A stretch of DNA of 64,000 nucleotides from Pseudomonas aylmerensis (GCF_001702265.1 NZ_MAUE01000040.1:49083-113082); one strand, 5' to 3'. Positions 26,569-35,609 are shown, counted from the first letter of the stretch. Program-made: numbers and translations. Notes: generated from the sequence alone by a model not told the origin.

Positions 26569-26889
26569 ATGCTCAGACCCTCTATCGCCCTGGCGGCCTT
26601 GCTCGGGTTTTCGCTGTATACCCTGGCTACGATGCTCATGGCCGAGCAGTCGCTCATGGCGTTTGGATTGGAATTGATCTCGCGCCCGGACACCGCGCAG
26701 GTGGTGATTGACCTGTACCTGATGGCAGTACTCGCCTGCGTGTGGATGTACCGCGATGCTCGCGGGCGAGGGCGGTCGCTGGCGTCGGTGCTGCCGTATT
26801 TTTTGCTGACGGCGGTGTTCGTGTCGGTAGGGCCGCTGCTGTATATCGTCGTCAACCAGTGTTCGCGACGCGCACAGCCCCCGGTCTGA
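26569..26889 (+). CDS. DUF2834 membrane protein
   Basis: A 106-residue protein with three hydrophobic segments (about residues 6-27, 45-60 and 76-96) and the family residues DLYLMAVLACVWMYRDARGRG in the middle. AAGGAAG lies 6 nt before the ATG. The function of DUF2834 is unknown. It is divergent from the XRE-type regulator, with 84 nt between starts, suggesting that regulator may control it. Confidence 0.82.
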   Translation: MLRPSIALAALLGFSLYTLATMLMAEQSLMAFGLELISRPDTAQVVIDLYLMAVLACVWMYRDARGRGRSLASVLPYFLLTAVFVSVGPLLYIVVNQCSRRAQPPV

Positions 26890-26896
26890 CGCAACT

Positions 26897-27012
26897 CCCC
26901 GCGTTGGGCTGCGCAGCCGCCCCAGTCATCGCCACCCCGTTTCTTCAGACAGTCCGAGGTGTCAGGTTTTGGGGCTGCTGCGCGGCCCAACGCGGGGCAA
27001 GCCCGCTCGCCA
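26897..27012. repeat. Hairpin element, copy 1 (forward loop)
   Basis: CCCCGCGTTGGGCTGCGCAG (from 26897) faces its complement in 26971-26997, with a 47-nt loop containing TTCAGACAGTCCGAGG and ending GGTTTT. The right arm continues GCAAGCCCGCTCGCCAC. It lies between DUF2834 and the binding-protein gene and has no tandem tails. Two further copies lie at 41.2 and 60.8 kb. Confidence 0.8.
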
Positions 27013-27028
27013 CGGAGGTAGAGGAGGG

Positions 27029-27952
27029 TCAAGGGTTGAGGAAGGCCTGGTAGTTGTCCTTGGTGATCTGCTGGTAAGGGATGGTCAGCTCAGCCACGTA
27101 GGGCTCTTGCTTGACCATTTTCACTGCCAGGTCAATTGCGCCCACGGCCTGCCCCTTGTTGTCCTGATACGCCGTCACCAGCAACTGGCCTTTCTTCACG
27201 GCATCCAGCCCGGCCGCGCCGCCATCGCTGCCGGCGACCAGAATGTCCTTGCCCGGTTGCATGCCCGCCTGGCTGATCGCCATGGCCGCGCCAATCGCCA
27301 TCTCATCGGCATTCGCCGCCACTGCGTCGATCTTGCGTCCGGACACGATCCAGTTGTTCATCAGGTCAATCGCCTTGCTACGCTGCCACTCCGCGCTTTG
27401 CTCCTCGACAATCTTGATGCCGGGGTAGTCCTTGAGCACGTTTTTCACGCCCTGCGTGCGGTTGTGCGTGGCGTTGTTGGACAGCAGCCCGAGCATGATC
27501 GCGAGGTTGCCCTTGCCGCCCATTTTCTCGGCCAGGTAGCGCATCTGGATCTCGCCCGCCTTGATCTCATCCGAGCCGACATAGCCCACCCCCGGTGGCA
27601 CCTCCTTGAACTCGGGACGGCGGTTGACGTACACCAGCGGGATCTCGGCCTGCTGGGCATTCAGGGTCATTTTCTGCGTGGCGGCGGTGTCGACGGCGTT
27701 GACGATAATCGCGTCCATGCCCTGGGCGCTGAAGTTCTGCACCTGGTTGAGCTGGCGGACCACATCGCCCTGGGCGTCTTCGAATTGCAGGGTCACGCCC
27801 GGCAGCTCCTTGGCATGGGCGGCCATGTAGTCACGCATCTGCGCGAGGAATACGTCGTCGACCTGGGCGATGCTTACGCCGATACGGATATCGGCGAGTG
27901 CCCAGGGGCTGATGGCGAGGGTGAAGAGTGCCGCAAGGAGGTGTTTCTTCAT
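27029..27952 (-). CDS. Periplasmic sugar-binding protein, inositol/rhizopine type
   Basis: A 307-residue class B periplasmic binding protein with a signal peptide (MKKHLLAALFTLAISPWALA). The fold is shown by IRIGVSIAQVDDVFLAQMRDYM, ALIVNAVDT-like residues at about 85, VYVNRRPEF, NNATHNRTQGV and ADEMAIGAAMAI with VAGSDGGAAGLDAV. It resembles MocB/IbpA-like inositol or rhizopine binding proteins. No ABC permease or ATPase gene is adjacent, so it must work with a transporter elsewhere or act as a sensor partner. It is the last of three minus-strand genes in the cluster. Confidence 0.88.
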   Translation of the reverse strand: MKKHLLAALFTLAISPWALADIRIGVSIAQVDDVFLAQMRDYMAAHAKELPGVTLQFEDAQGDVVRQLNQVQNFSAQGMDAIIVNAVDTAATQKMTLNAQQAEIPLVYVNRRPEFKEVPPGVGYVGSDEIKAGEIQMRYLAEKMGGKGNLAIMLGLLSNNATHNRTQGVKNVLKDYPGIKIVEEQSAEWQRSKAIDLMNNWIVSGRKIDAVAANADEMAIGAAMAISQAGMQPGKDILVAGSDGGAAGLDAVKKGQLLVTAYQDNKGQAVGAIDLAVKMVKQEPYVAELTIPYQQITKDNYQAFLNP

Positions 27953-27987
27953 GATATTGCTCCGTTGTTTTTGTTGTTGTTAAAGCA

Positions 27988-29121
27988 TCACGCCTGTCGC
28001 TTGGCCCGCAGCTGCACGACGGCCGCCGCGAAGTCTGCAGGTGTCCAGCGTTCGTCGAGGGCTTGCAGCATCAGTGCCTGTCCGGTTTGCGGTGCCAGGC
28101 CGTGCAAGGGTGGGTCGGTGTCGAGGTTGGTCGGGAAGGCATAGCCGTCGGCGGTGCAGGCCACCACCGCAGCAACCGCCTGCGCGTCCAGGCCGGTATT
28201 GGCCAGCAACGCCGGGTACACCGCCAGCATCATGCGGTCACGGTCGAGGGCTTCCATGGGCTTGCCGAACGCCGAGGAGATTTGCAGCAGATTGGCCATG
28301 CGCTGGCAGTCGGCGGTGCGATTGGTGCCGGCGGCATGGAACAGCGCCGGATTGAAGAACAGCAGGTCGCCCTTGTTCAGTGGCAGTTGCACGGCATGGT
28401 GCTGGAAGTAGTCGATAAACTCTGCGCGGCGCCAGGCCAGGTAGCCCAGGGCGTATTGCTGGGAAAACGGCAGCAGCTGGGTCGGGCCGGTTTCCAGCGG
28501 CATGTCCGAGTGAGCCACCGCGCCCTGCAACGTCAGGTACTGCGACAGCAGGTGCAAGGGCAGGGGGAAGCGCTCCACCACCTCGACGGTCTGGAAGCCC
28601 AAGTGATAATCGCGGTGCGGCTGTTGCGCCTGGCCGCCGGGGTGCACCACGTTTACCTGCGCCGTGACCTGGTAACTCGGGCCCAGCCACGCCTCGGCGA
28701 TCAGCCCCAGCAACGGGTTGGCGTAATACTCGACAAACGATTCCGGCGACTGCAACGCGGCCTTTTGCAACGCGTTCCAGATGCGCCCGTTGCTGCCGGC
28801 CTTGGCAAAGTGGTCGGCGGCCACACCTTGCGCGGCCTCATGCGCGAAGATCGCGTCGAACACCTGGCTGTGCCGATCCACCACCTCCAGGTCTTCATAG
28901 GCGCGGCGCACCACCATTACCCCCGGCCCGTCGCGAAACAGTCGATGCAGTTCGTTCATGACCGCAAGGCGGTCGCTGTTGCGCAAGGTCTGCGCCTGGT
29001 AGATCGGCACGTTGCTGACCACTTCAGCGGCCAGCGGATAGTCCTCGGCATGCGCCTTCTGCGCGCAGACGCGGCTGAAGTCAGCCAGGCGCACGGCCTC
29101 TTCGGTCACGAATGCGGACAT
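27988..29121 (-). CDS. Phytanoyl-CoA dioxygenase (PhyH) family protein
   Basis: A 377-residue protein of the Fe(II)/2-oxoglutarate-dependent PhyH family. The iron ligands are visible: H-x-D in QQPHRDYHLGF (about residues 170-180) and the distal His in NPALFHAAGTNRT, with an Arg shortly after for 2-oxoglutarate. The ATG at 29121 shares its A with the SDR stop (TGATG) and has AGGAGG 6 nt upstream. It would hydroxylate a small molecule, possibly an inositol, aminocyclitol or quaternary-amine compound given the neighbours. Confidence 0.88.
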   Translation of the reverse strand: MSAFVTEEAVRLADFSRVCAQKAHAEDYPLAAEVVSNVPIYQAQTLRNSDRLAVMNELHRLFRDGPGVMVVRRAYEDLEVVDRHSQVFDAIFAHEAAQGVAADHFAKAGSNGRIWNALQKAALQSPESFVEYYANPLLGLIAEAWLGPSYQVTAQVNVVHPGGQAQQPHRDYHLGFQTVEVVERFPLPLHLLSQYLTLQGAVAHSDMPLETGPTQLLPFSQQYALGYLAWRRAEFIDYFQHHAVQLPLNKGDLLFFNPALFHAAGTNRTADCQRMANLLQISSAFGKPMEALDRDRMMLAVYPALLANTGLDAQAVAAVVACTADGYAFPTNLDTDPPLHGLAPQTGQALMLQALDERWTPADFAAAVVQLRAKRQA

Positions 29122-29966
29122 CACGCACCTCCTGGCAGGCTCAGCGCCTGGTGCGGTTGCGGGCTACCGCCGTCGGTGCAACCGACCACGCCTTGTTCCA
29201 GGTCGATGATCGAGCCGGTCATCATCCCCGACTCGCGTGACAGCAAAAACGCCACGCTTTGCGCGACCTCCTCGGGCTTGAGCAGGCGCCCGAACGGCTG
29301 CGCGCTTTCGGCCTTGGCCAGCCAGCCATCCTCGGCACCGTGATAGTGGCGCTGGATTTCATCCTCGTGGGGCGTGTCCATCCAGCCGATATTCAGGCCA
29401 TTGACGCGGATGCGGTTGCGCAGCGCGCTGAACGCGACGTTCTTGGTCAGAATCGCCAGCGCGCCCTTGGACGCCGCGTAAGCACTGAGGAACGACTGCC
29501 CGCCGTGCCCGGTCACGCTTTGGATATTCACCACGGCGCCTTCCACACCGTTGCTGATCATCAGTTTCAATGCGTCCTGCATCAGGAAGAACGGTGCGCG
29601 CACGTTCACCGCCATCAACCGATCAAACAGCTGCGGCGAGGTATCGAGAATGGTGCCGCGATCCGACATGCCCGCGCAGTTCACCAGCCCGTGCAAGGTG
29701 CCGAAGTGGGTGCGTGCCGCCTCGATGATCGCGCGACAATCCTCGACTTTCTCAAGGTCGGCCTCGACAAAAAACGCCGGGCAATCGAGTTCAGCCAGCA
29801 GTCGCACCTGCTCTTCGCCCTGGGCGCGGCGGCGCCCGCAGATGATCAGCCCGGCGGCGCCACGGCGCGCCAGGGTGTGGGCGACTGCCGCGCCGAGGCC
29901 CTGGGTGCTGCCAGTGACGACAAAGTATTGACCTGAAAACGAGGTGGCGAGATCGGTAGAGGGCAT
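29121..29966 (-). CDS. Short-chain dehydrogenase/reductase
   Basis: A 281-residue SDR. The start at 29966 (MPSTDLATSFSGQYFVV) has CAGGAGAAA 6 nt upstream and is preferred to the in-frame start at 30035. NAD(P) binding is shown by VTGSTQGLG at about 17-25 and NCAGMSDRG; the catalytic YxxxK is in SAYAASKGALA. It is the first gene of a minus-strand operon with the PhyH enzyme and probably the binding protein. It likely oxidises a sugar alcohol or cyclitol. The regulator gene is divergent. Confidence 0.9.
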   Translation of the reverse strand: MPSTDLATSFSGQYFVVTGSTQGLGAAVAHTLARRGAAGLIICGRRRAQGEEQVRLLAELDCPAFFVEADLEKVEDCRAIIEAARTHFGTLHGLVNCAGMSDRGTILDTSPQLFDRLMAVNVRAPFFLMQDALKLMISNGVEGAVVNIQSVTGHGGQSFLSAYAASKGALAILTKNVAFSALRNRIRVNGLNIGWMDTPHEDEIQRHYHGAEDGWLAKAESAQPFGRLLKPEEVAQSVAFLLSRESGMMTGSIIDLEQGVVGCTDGGSPQPHQALSLPGGA

Positions 29967-30022
29967 GCAGTTTCTCCTGGATTCTTGTTGTTGTGGATCG
30001 TCCGGCTCGACGCCGGGCAAAA

Positions 30023-30080
30023 CTGAGACTAGCATTGCAAAACCTCAGTAACGCCCAAAAAAGACCTCAAAAACACCTCA
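30023..30080. promoter_or_regulatory. Repeated ACCTCA motifs in the divergent control region
   Basis: CCTCA occurs at 30043, 30065 and 30076, that is 22 and 11 bp apart on one helix face, and CTGAG at 30023 forms an inverted pair with CTCAG at 30044. This lies between the divergent SDR and LacI-type genes and is a candidate binding region for that regulator. Confidence 0.45.
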
Positions 30081-30090
30081 GGCGAAACCC

Positions 30091-31116
30091 ATGCTCGAAC
30101 GCGCAAAACATTTCTCCATCAAGCAACTCGCCACCCAGGCCGGGGTGAGCAAAGCCACGGTCGACCGCGTGCTGCACCAGCGCGGCAGCGTGCACGCGCA
30201 GACCCGGCGGCGGATCGAGCAGGCGCTGGAGGAATTGGAGGCCCAGGAGAAAAACGGCCTGGCGGTGGGGCGCACGTTTCATGTCGACGTGATCATGCAC
30301 ACCCCGCAACGCTTCAGCGCGGCGGTGCAGGCGGCAATCACCGCGCAGTTGGCGAGCCTGGCGCCGTTTCGGATTGCCCCGCGTTTTCACCTGTTCGAAG
30401 AAATCGAGCCGCAGGCCATGCACGACCAGTTGCTGCGGTGCCTCGACACCGGCAGCCAGGGCGTGGTGCTCAAAGCGGCCGATGAGCCGGCGGTGAACCA
30501 GGCGGTCAAGCAACTGATCGCGGCGGGGATTCCGGTGGTGACCCTGGTCACGGATCTGCCGCAAAGCGAGCGCATCGGCTACGTCGGCATGGACAACCGC
30601 ACCGCCGGCCAGACCGCCGCCTACCTGATGTCGCGCTGGTTGCCGACGCAGCCCCAGGACGTCGCGGTGGTGATCGGCAGCGAGCTGTTTCGCGGCGAAG
30701 AGGAGCGCGAGATGGGCTTTCGTGCCTGGCTGCGCGGGCGTGCCCCGCACTTGCGCGTGCTCGATATCAGTGGTGGCTACGGCGTATATGCGCGCACGTT
30801 CGAGCGGGTCACCGAGGCGCTGCAACAGCATCCCGACCTCAAGGCGGTGTACAGCGTCGGCGGCGGCAACCGCGCGATTGTCGATGCCTTCGCCGCGCTT
30901 GATCGCCCGCTGGAGGTGTTTATCGGCCACGACCTCGACCAGGAAAACCGCCAGTTGCTGCTCGACGAAAAAATCGCCGCGATCATCGATCACAACCTGC
31001 AGATCGATGCCCGCCACGTGTTCCTGCACATCCTGCACTACCACCGGTTATGGAAGGCCGGCCCGATTGCGCCGTCACAGGTACAGATCGTCACGCCGTT
31101 CAACCTGCCGGACTGA
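30091..31116 (+). CDS. LacI-family regulator of the inositol-like cluster
   Basis: A 341-residue regulator. The N-terminal HTH reads FSIKQLATQAGVSKATVDRVLHQRG (in parts; residues about 8-32), with the hinge helix RRRIEQALEELEAQE. The ligand domain is periplasmic-binding-protein-like: VDVIMHTPQRF, IGYVGMDNRTAGQTAAYLM, VYSVGGGNRAIVDAF and FIGHDLDQENRQLL. The type is close to regulators of inositol and rhizopine loci. It faces the SDR-PhyH operon and is followed in the same direction by the dehydrogenase, so it probably controls both. Confidence 0.9.
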   Translation: MLERAKHFSIKQLATQAGVSKATVDRVLHQRGSVHAQTRRRIEQALEELEAQEKNGLAVGRTFHVDVIMHTPQRFSAAVQAAITAQLASLAPFRIAPRFHLFEEIEPQAMHDQLLRCLDTGSQGVVLKAADEPAVNQAVKQLIAAGIPVVTLVTDLPQSERIGYVGMDNRTAGQTAAYLMSRWLPTQPQDVAVVIGSELFRGEEEREMGFRAWLRGRAPHLRVLDISGGYGVYARTFERVTEALQQHPDLKAVYSVGGGNRAIVDAFAALDRPLEVFIGHDLDQENRQLLLDEKIAAIIDHNLQIDARHVFLHILHYHRLWKAGPIAPSQVQIVTPFNLPD

Positions 31117-31149
31117 ATCTCCCTCAATAACAACATCAGGAGTTCGACC

Positions 31150-32154
31150 ATGCTACGTATCGCCGTTCTGGGTGCCGGGCGCATCGCCAAGATCCACGCC
31201 GCCAACGTCGCCGCCCATCCCAATGCCACGCTGGTGCTGGTGGCTGACCCCTGGCGCGAAGGCGTCGATGCGCTCAGCGCGCAACTGGGCTGCGAGGCGG
31301 CCTACGATTGCGCCGCCGCGCTGACGCGCAAGGACATCGACGCCGTGGTGATCGGCACGCCCACCGACACCCATGTCGATCTGCTGCTGGCGGCGGTCGC
31401 CGAAGGCAAGGCGGTGCTCTGCGAGAAGCCCATCGATCTTGATATCGCCAAGGCCCGCAGCGCCGCCCAAGCGGTGGAGCGCCAGGGCGGCAAGGTGATG
31501 CTCGGCTTCAACCGGCGCTTCGACCCCGACATGCTGCGCCTGCGCCAGGCCCTCGACGCCGGGCAGATCGGCGCAGTGCGCCAGGTCATCATCACCAGCC
31601 GCGACCCCGGCCTCGCGCCCCGCGATTACCTCGAACACTCCGGCGGCATCCTGCGCGACATGACCATCCACGACTTCGACACCGCCCGCCACTTGCTCGG
31701 CGAAGAGCCGGTGCAAGTCAGCGCCATCGCCAGCCGCCTGGTGGACCCGAGCCTGGAAGCGATCGACGACTACGACAGCGTGATGGTCCTGCTGCGCACC
31801 GCCTCGGGCAAGCAATGCCATATCAACTGCTGCCGCCAGGCGGTGTACGGGTACGACCAGCGGGTCGAAGTTTCCGGCGCCAACGGCGTGTTGCTCACCG
31901 ATAACCATCGTCCCAGTACCGTGCGCCACTGGAGCGCCGAACACACCGAGGCGCTGGAACCGCTGCAGCACTTCTTCCTGGAGCGCTACGCCGATGCTTA
32001 TCGCAATGAGCTGACGCAGTTCATCGAGGCGCTGAACCACGGCCACGCACTGCCCACCAGCATGCGCGACGGCCTGTACGCCCTGCACCTGGCCGATTGC
32101 GCATTGGCTTCGGTGCAGACCGGGCGCAGCGTGGCCGTTAACTACGACCTGTAG
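31150..32154 (+). CDS. Gfo/Idh/MocA dehydrogenase, inositol 2-dehydrogenase-like
   Basis: A 334-residue NAD(P)-dependent oxidoreductase with CAGGAGTT ahead of the ATG. Rossmann motif VLGAGRIAKIHAANVA, catalytic lysine in VLCEKPIDLDIAKA (about residue 97), GFNRRFDPDM, and the catalytic Asp/His pair in RDMTIHDFDTARHLLG. These features are typical of myo-inositol 2-dehydrogenase (IolG) and of MocA. The gene is 33 nt after the LacI-type regulator. The exact cyclitol cannot be told from sequence, so I leave the symbol blank. Confidence 0.88.
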   Translation: MLRIAVLGAGRIAKIHAANVAAHPNATLVLVADPWREGVDALSAQLGCEAAYDCAAALTRKDIDAVVIGTPTDTHVDLLLAAVAEGKAVLCEKPIDLDIAKARSAAQAVERQGGKVMLGFNRRFDPDMLRLRQALDAGQIGAVRQVIITSRDPGLAPRDYLEHSGGILRDMTIHDFDTARHLLGEEPVQVSAIASRLVDPSLEAIDDYDSVMVLLRTASGKQCHINCCRQAVYGYDQRVEVSGANGVLLTDNHRPSTVRHWSAEHTEALEPLQHFFLERYADAYRNELTQFIEALNHGHALPTSMRDGLYALHLADCALASVQTGRSVAVNYDL

Positions 32155-32165
32155 GCGTTGGCTTG

Positions 32166-32189
32166 CCGGCGTTGGCGCGTCAACGCCGG
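32166..32189. terminator. Perfect hairpin between convergent genes
   Basis: CCGGCGTTG and CAACGCCGG form a 9-bp stem with loop GCGCGT between the dehydrogenase and diguanylate cyclase genes. It lacks a T-run on both strands, so it may be a REP-related barrier. Confidence 0.55.
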
Positions 32190-32205
32190 GCCGATTGCGG
32201 CGTCA

Positions 32206-33369
32206 CTAGGGCGCCTGCATCGTCCGGCGGTCCACCAACCGGATGCTATCGCGCCCGCCACGCTTGGATTCATACAACGTGGTGTCGCCTTGCTCGATCA
32301 ATGCGGTGAGGCTCGCCGGCGGTTGGTCGAACAGGTTGGCGCCGATGCTCAGGGTCACCGGCTGCGGGGTAGGCACGGTCTGCGCGGCCAGTTGATAAAA
32401 CTGGTCGCGCAGGCTGCTGCCCAGTTCGATGATCTGCTCGCTCGACGCCGGGGTGAGCAGGATCACAAATTCGTCACCGCCCAGGCGTGCGGCCAGTGCG
32501 CCACGGGGCACCACACTGCGGATCATCTCGCTCAGGGCGATCAGCAGGCGGTCGCCGGCCGTGTGGCCGTAAAGGTCGTTGACCCCTTTGAAGTTATCGA
32601 TGTCGATCAGCAGCAGCGCACCCGGTTGCGCCGGTGATACCTGGGCCAGCAGGCGTGGCGCGCGCAAGTCGAGGGCGCGGCGGTTGTACAGCGCGGTCAG
32701 CGGGTCGCGGGCGGCGAGGCGGGCGATCTGTTGTTCGCGCCGGTAGCGTTCCGAGCCGGTCATCGACAGTGCGATCAGCATGATCGCCATGGCGCCTTCC
32801 ACCAGCGACACCTGGATAATTTCGCCCTTGAACGCGGCAAGGTCGATCAACGTGCCGGGGATCAGCACCGACAGCGCCTTGGCCAGATAGAACACGCCAT
32901 GGATCAGCAGCACGTACCGCAGTTGCACCGCGCCGATGCTCAGCGATTTACCGTGCGGACGCAGCAGGAAGCTCGCGCGCAGCGTCGGCAGCGCCACCAG
33001 CAGCGATTGCACGCCGAGCATGGCCTTGGACCAGGGCAGGTCAGCCGGCAGCATCAGCATCCCGAGCCAGGCCACCAGCAGCAACCACCACAGGCGCGAG
33101 AGGCGCACCTGGGTGAACCGCGCCACGCCGAGTAAAAACAACAGGTGCGCAGCCACCAGCAGGCCGTTGGCGAACCAGATGCCGATCATCAGGAAACCGC
33201 TGCTGCGCAGCAGGGCCAGGGTTGAACCGAGGGTAATGGTGGCGAAACCGGCGCTCCAGAACAGCAGCGAAGGTTCGCGTACGCTGCGCCATTCAACGGC
33301 CAGGTACAGGGCGGCAGCGGCTGCCAGGGCAACGGTGAGTGCCAAGATCGTGGGAGGGTCGAGCGTCAT
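32206..33369 (-). CDS. Membrane-bound diguanylate cyclase
   Basis: A 387-residue protein with about seven N-terminal hydrophobic segments (residues 5-200) and a C-terminal GGDEF domain from about 215. The start at 33369 (MTLDPPTILALTVALAAAAAL) places the first membrane segment properly. The active site reads LGGDEFVIL with the full GGDEF, preceded by LIDIDNFKGVNDLYGH. The inhibitory RxxD site five residues upstream is absent (PRGA), so product inhibition is unlikely. It makes c-di-GMP in response to an unknown membrane or periplasmic signal. Confidence 0.9.
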   Translation of the reverse strand: MTLDPPTILALTVALAAAAALYLAVEWRSVREPSLLFWSAGFATITLGSTLALLRSSGFLMIGIWFANGLLVAAHLLFLLGVARFTQVRLSRLWWLLLVAWLGMLMLPADLPWSKAMLGVQSLLVALPTLRASFLLRPHGKSLSIGAVQLRYVLLIHGVFYLAKALSVLIPGTLIDLAAFKGEIIQVSLVEGAMAIMLIALSMTGSERYRREQQIARLAARDPLTALYNRRALDLRAPRLLAQVSPAQPGALLLIDIDNFKGVNDLYGHTAGDRLLIALSEMIRSVVPRGALAARLGGDEFVILLTPASSEQIIELGSSLRDQFYQLAAQTVPTPQPVTLSIGANLFDQPPASLTALIEQGDTTLYESKRGGRDSIRLVDRRTMQAP

Positions 33370-33478
33370 TTCGTGCCGGGTCTGCCTGGGTGTGCGTTTA
33401 AACCGGGATTGTAAGCGCACACGCAGGTTTTTCAGAACACTTAGGGTGATGGCACACAGCCATCCGATGACCGGCGGT

Positions 33479-34690
33479 CTAGACGCCTTTGGTCGACGGC
33501 AACAGGATGGTCAGGATGCCCACCAGCGGCAGGAACGAGCACAGCTTGTAGACATACTCGATGCCATGGTTATCGGCGAGCAGGCCGAGCAAGGCCGCGC
33601 CGATCCCGCTGAAGCCGAACATCAGGCCGAAGAACACCCCGGCGATCATGCCGACGTTGCCTGGCACCAGTTCCTGGGCGAACACCACGATGGCCGAAAA
33701 GGCCGAGGCCAGGATAAAGCCGATCACCACGCTGAGCACGGCGGTCCAGAACAGATCGACGTAGGGCAGGGCGAGGGTGAAGGGCGCGGCGCCGAGGATC
33801 GAGAACCAGATGACCTTCTTGCGGCCGATCTTGTCGCCAATCGGGCCGCCAAAAAATGTGCCCGCCGCCACTGCACCGAGGAACAGGAACAGGTACAGCT
33901 GCGAATTGGCCACCGACAGGTTGAATTTCTCGATCAGGTAGAAGGTGAAGTAGCTGGTCAGGCTGGACATGTAGAAGTACTTGGAGAACACCAGCACCGC
34001 CAGCACCACCAGGGCAAACGTCACCCGGCGTTTCGACAGGCCGTGGGTGGCTTTGCTGCCTTGCTTGAGCTTGAACAGGTTGAGGTGGTTGCGGTACCAG
34101 CGGCTCAAGCCATAGAGCACCAGGATCGCGAACACCGCAAACAGGCCGAACCAGGCGATATGGCCCTGGCCGTAGGGAATGATGATCGCCGCCGCGAGCA
34201 ACGGGCCGAGGGCACTGCCGGTGTTACCGCCGACCTGGAAGGTCGATTGCGCCAGGCCGTAGCGCCCACCGGAAGCCAGGCGCGCGACGCGCGAGGTTTC
34301 CGGGTGGAAGGTCGACGAGCCGACGCCCACCAGGCCTGCCGCCAGCAGAATCGCCGGGAAGCTGCCGACAAACGCCAGCATCAGGATGCCGATCAGCGTG
34401 CACACCATGCCGGCCGGCAGCAGCCACGGCTTGGGATGACGGTCGGTGTGGTAGCCGATCCACGGTTGCAGCAGCGAGGCGGTCAGCTGGAATGTCAGGG
34501 TGATCAGGCCGACCTGGGTGAAGCTCAGCCCGTAATTGGCCTTGAGCATCGGGTAGATCGAGGGCAGTACGGCCTGGATCAGGTCGTTGATCAGATGCGC
34601 CAGGGCGCAGGCGCCGAGGATACGCATGACTAACGGGCTTACTTGAGGCGGACTCGAGGTGGCAGCAGGTGATGCGGTCAAGGTCGACAT
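33479..34690 (-). CDS. MFS transporter, fosmidomycin-resistance type
   Basis: A 403-residue transporter with about 12 membrane segments. ALAHLINDLIQAVLPSIYPML, GLITLTFQLTASLLQPWIGY and VGVGSSTFHPETSRVARLASGG are signatures of the Fsr group of the major facilitator superfamily. Such proteins export fosmidomycin or related compounds. It is divergent from an AraC-type regulator, which probably controls it. The natural substrate is unknown. Confidence 0.88.
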   Translation of the reverse strand: MSTLTASPAATSSPPQVSPLVMRILGACALAHLINDLIQAVLPSIYPMLKANYGLSFTQVGLITLTFQLTASLLQPWIGYHTDRHPKPWLLPAGMVCTLIGILMLAFVGSFPAILLAAGLVGVGSSTFHPETSRVARLASGGRYGLAQSTFQVGGNTGSALGPLLAAAIIIPYGQGHIAWFGLFAVFAILVLYGLSRWYRNHLNLFKLKQGSKATHGLSKRRVTFALVVLAVLVFSKYFYMSSLTSYFTFYLIEKFNLSVANSQLYLFLFLGAVAAGTFFGGPIGDKIGRKKVIWFSILGAAPFTLALPYVDLFWTAVLSVVIGFILASAFSAIVVFAQELVPGNVGMIAGVFFGLMFGFSGIGAALLGLLADNHGIEYVYKLCSFLPLVGILTILLPSTKGV

Positions 34691-34835
34691 GCAGGCATTC
34701 CATACAAGGCAGCGATCAGGGACAGCCCGTACTTGAGCAGGCTGTCCATTTCAAATTGTTTCGATGGTTATGCTAGAGTCGCCGAAAATGCCTGTCTCGC
34801 GTAATTCGGGAAGCAACCATCGCAAAAAGGGCGAA

Positions 34836-35609
34836 ATGATTAAATCACTCGATGTTTTTCTGCAGGAGATCGATGCGGGCGACTGGGCCGTGATCAGCTC
34901 AGCCACCGACTACCCGGAAAACTGGGTGATCCCCGACCATCGCCACGAAAAGCACCAGCTGTTGTACGCCACCGAAGGCGTGATGGTGGTGCATTCGGCG
35001 CATAACCAGTGGACGGTGCCGCCCAATCGCGGTTTCTGGATGCCCAGCGGGCAGGTGCATTCACTGCGTTGCGTGGGTGCGCTGAAAATGCGCAGCGTGT
35101 TCGTGCGCCCCGACAGTTTTCCCAACCTGCCGACCGAGACCAAGGCAGTGAGCATTTCGCCGCTGTTGAGCGAACTGATCAAGGCCTCGGTCAGCCTCAA
35201 GCCGCCGTACGCCGAGGATTCGCGGGATGCGCGGATCATGCACCTGATCCTCGACGAACTGGCGCTGCTGCCGGCGTTGCCGCTGTCGTTGCCGCAGCCC
35301 GCCGACGCGCGCATCAATCAGATCTGCGAGGCGTGGCAGGAGGATCCGGGTGATGCCTCCACCGTAGCCGACTGGAGCGAGCGCCTGGCCCTGGACCAGA
35401 AAACCATCCAGCGCCTGTTCCGCAAGGAAACCGGCATGACTTTCGGCCAGTGGCGCCAGCAGGCACGGCTGCTGCTGGCGCTGGAGCGTATTGCGGTGGG
35501 AGAGAAGATCATCGACGTGGCCCTGGAGCTGGGTTATGACAGCCCGAGCGCCTTTACCAGCATGTTCAAGAAACAGTTTGGCAAGACGCCGAGTCATTTT
35601 TTCAGGTAG
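34836..35609 (+). CDS. AraC-family regulator with cupin domain
   Basis: A 257-residue protein. The ATG at 34836 (MIKSLDVFLQEIDAGD) is the best start; the longer frame has no extra domain. Residues about 20-100 form a cupin-like sensing domain (IPDHRHEKHQLLYATEGVM), and 150-257 carry two HTHs, the first around LALDQKTIQRLFRKETGM and the second around VALELGYDSPSAFTSMFKKQFG. It resembles NimR/YeaM-type regulators, which control an adjacent MFS exporter. Here the divergent exporter is the Fsr-type gene. Confidence 0.9.
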   Translation: MIKSLDVFLQEIDAGDWAVISSATDYPENWVIPDHRHEKHQLLYATEGVMVVHSAHNQWTVPPNRGFWMPSGQVHSLRCVGALKMRSVFVRPDSFPNLPTETKAVSISPLLSELIKASVSLKPPYAEDSRDARIMHLILDELALLPALPLSLPQPADARINQICEAWQEDPGDASTVADWSERLALDQKTIQRLFRKETGMTFGQWRQQARLLLALERIAVGEKIIDVALELGYDSPSAFTSMFKKQFGKTPSHFFR

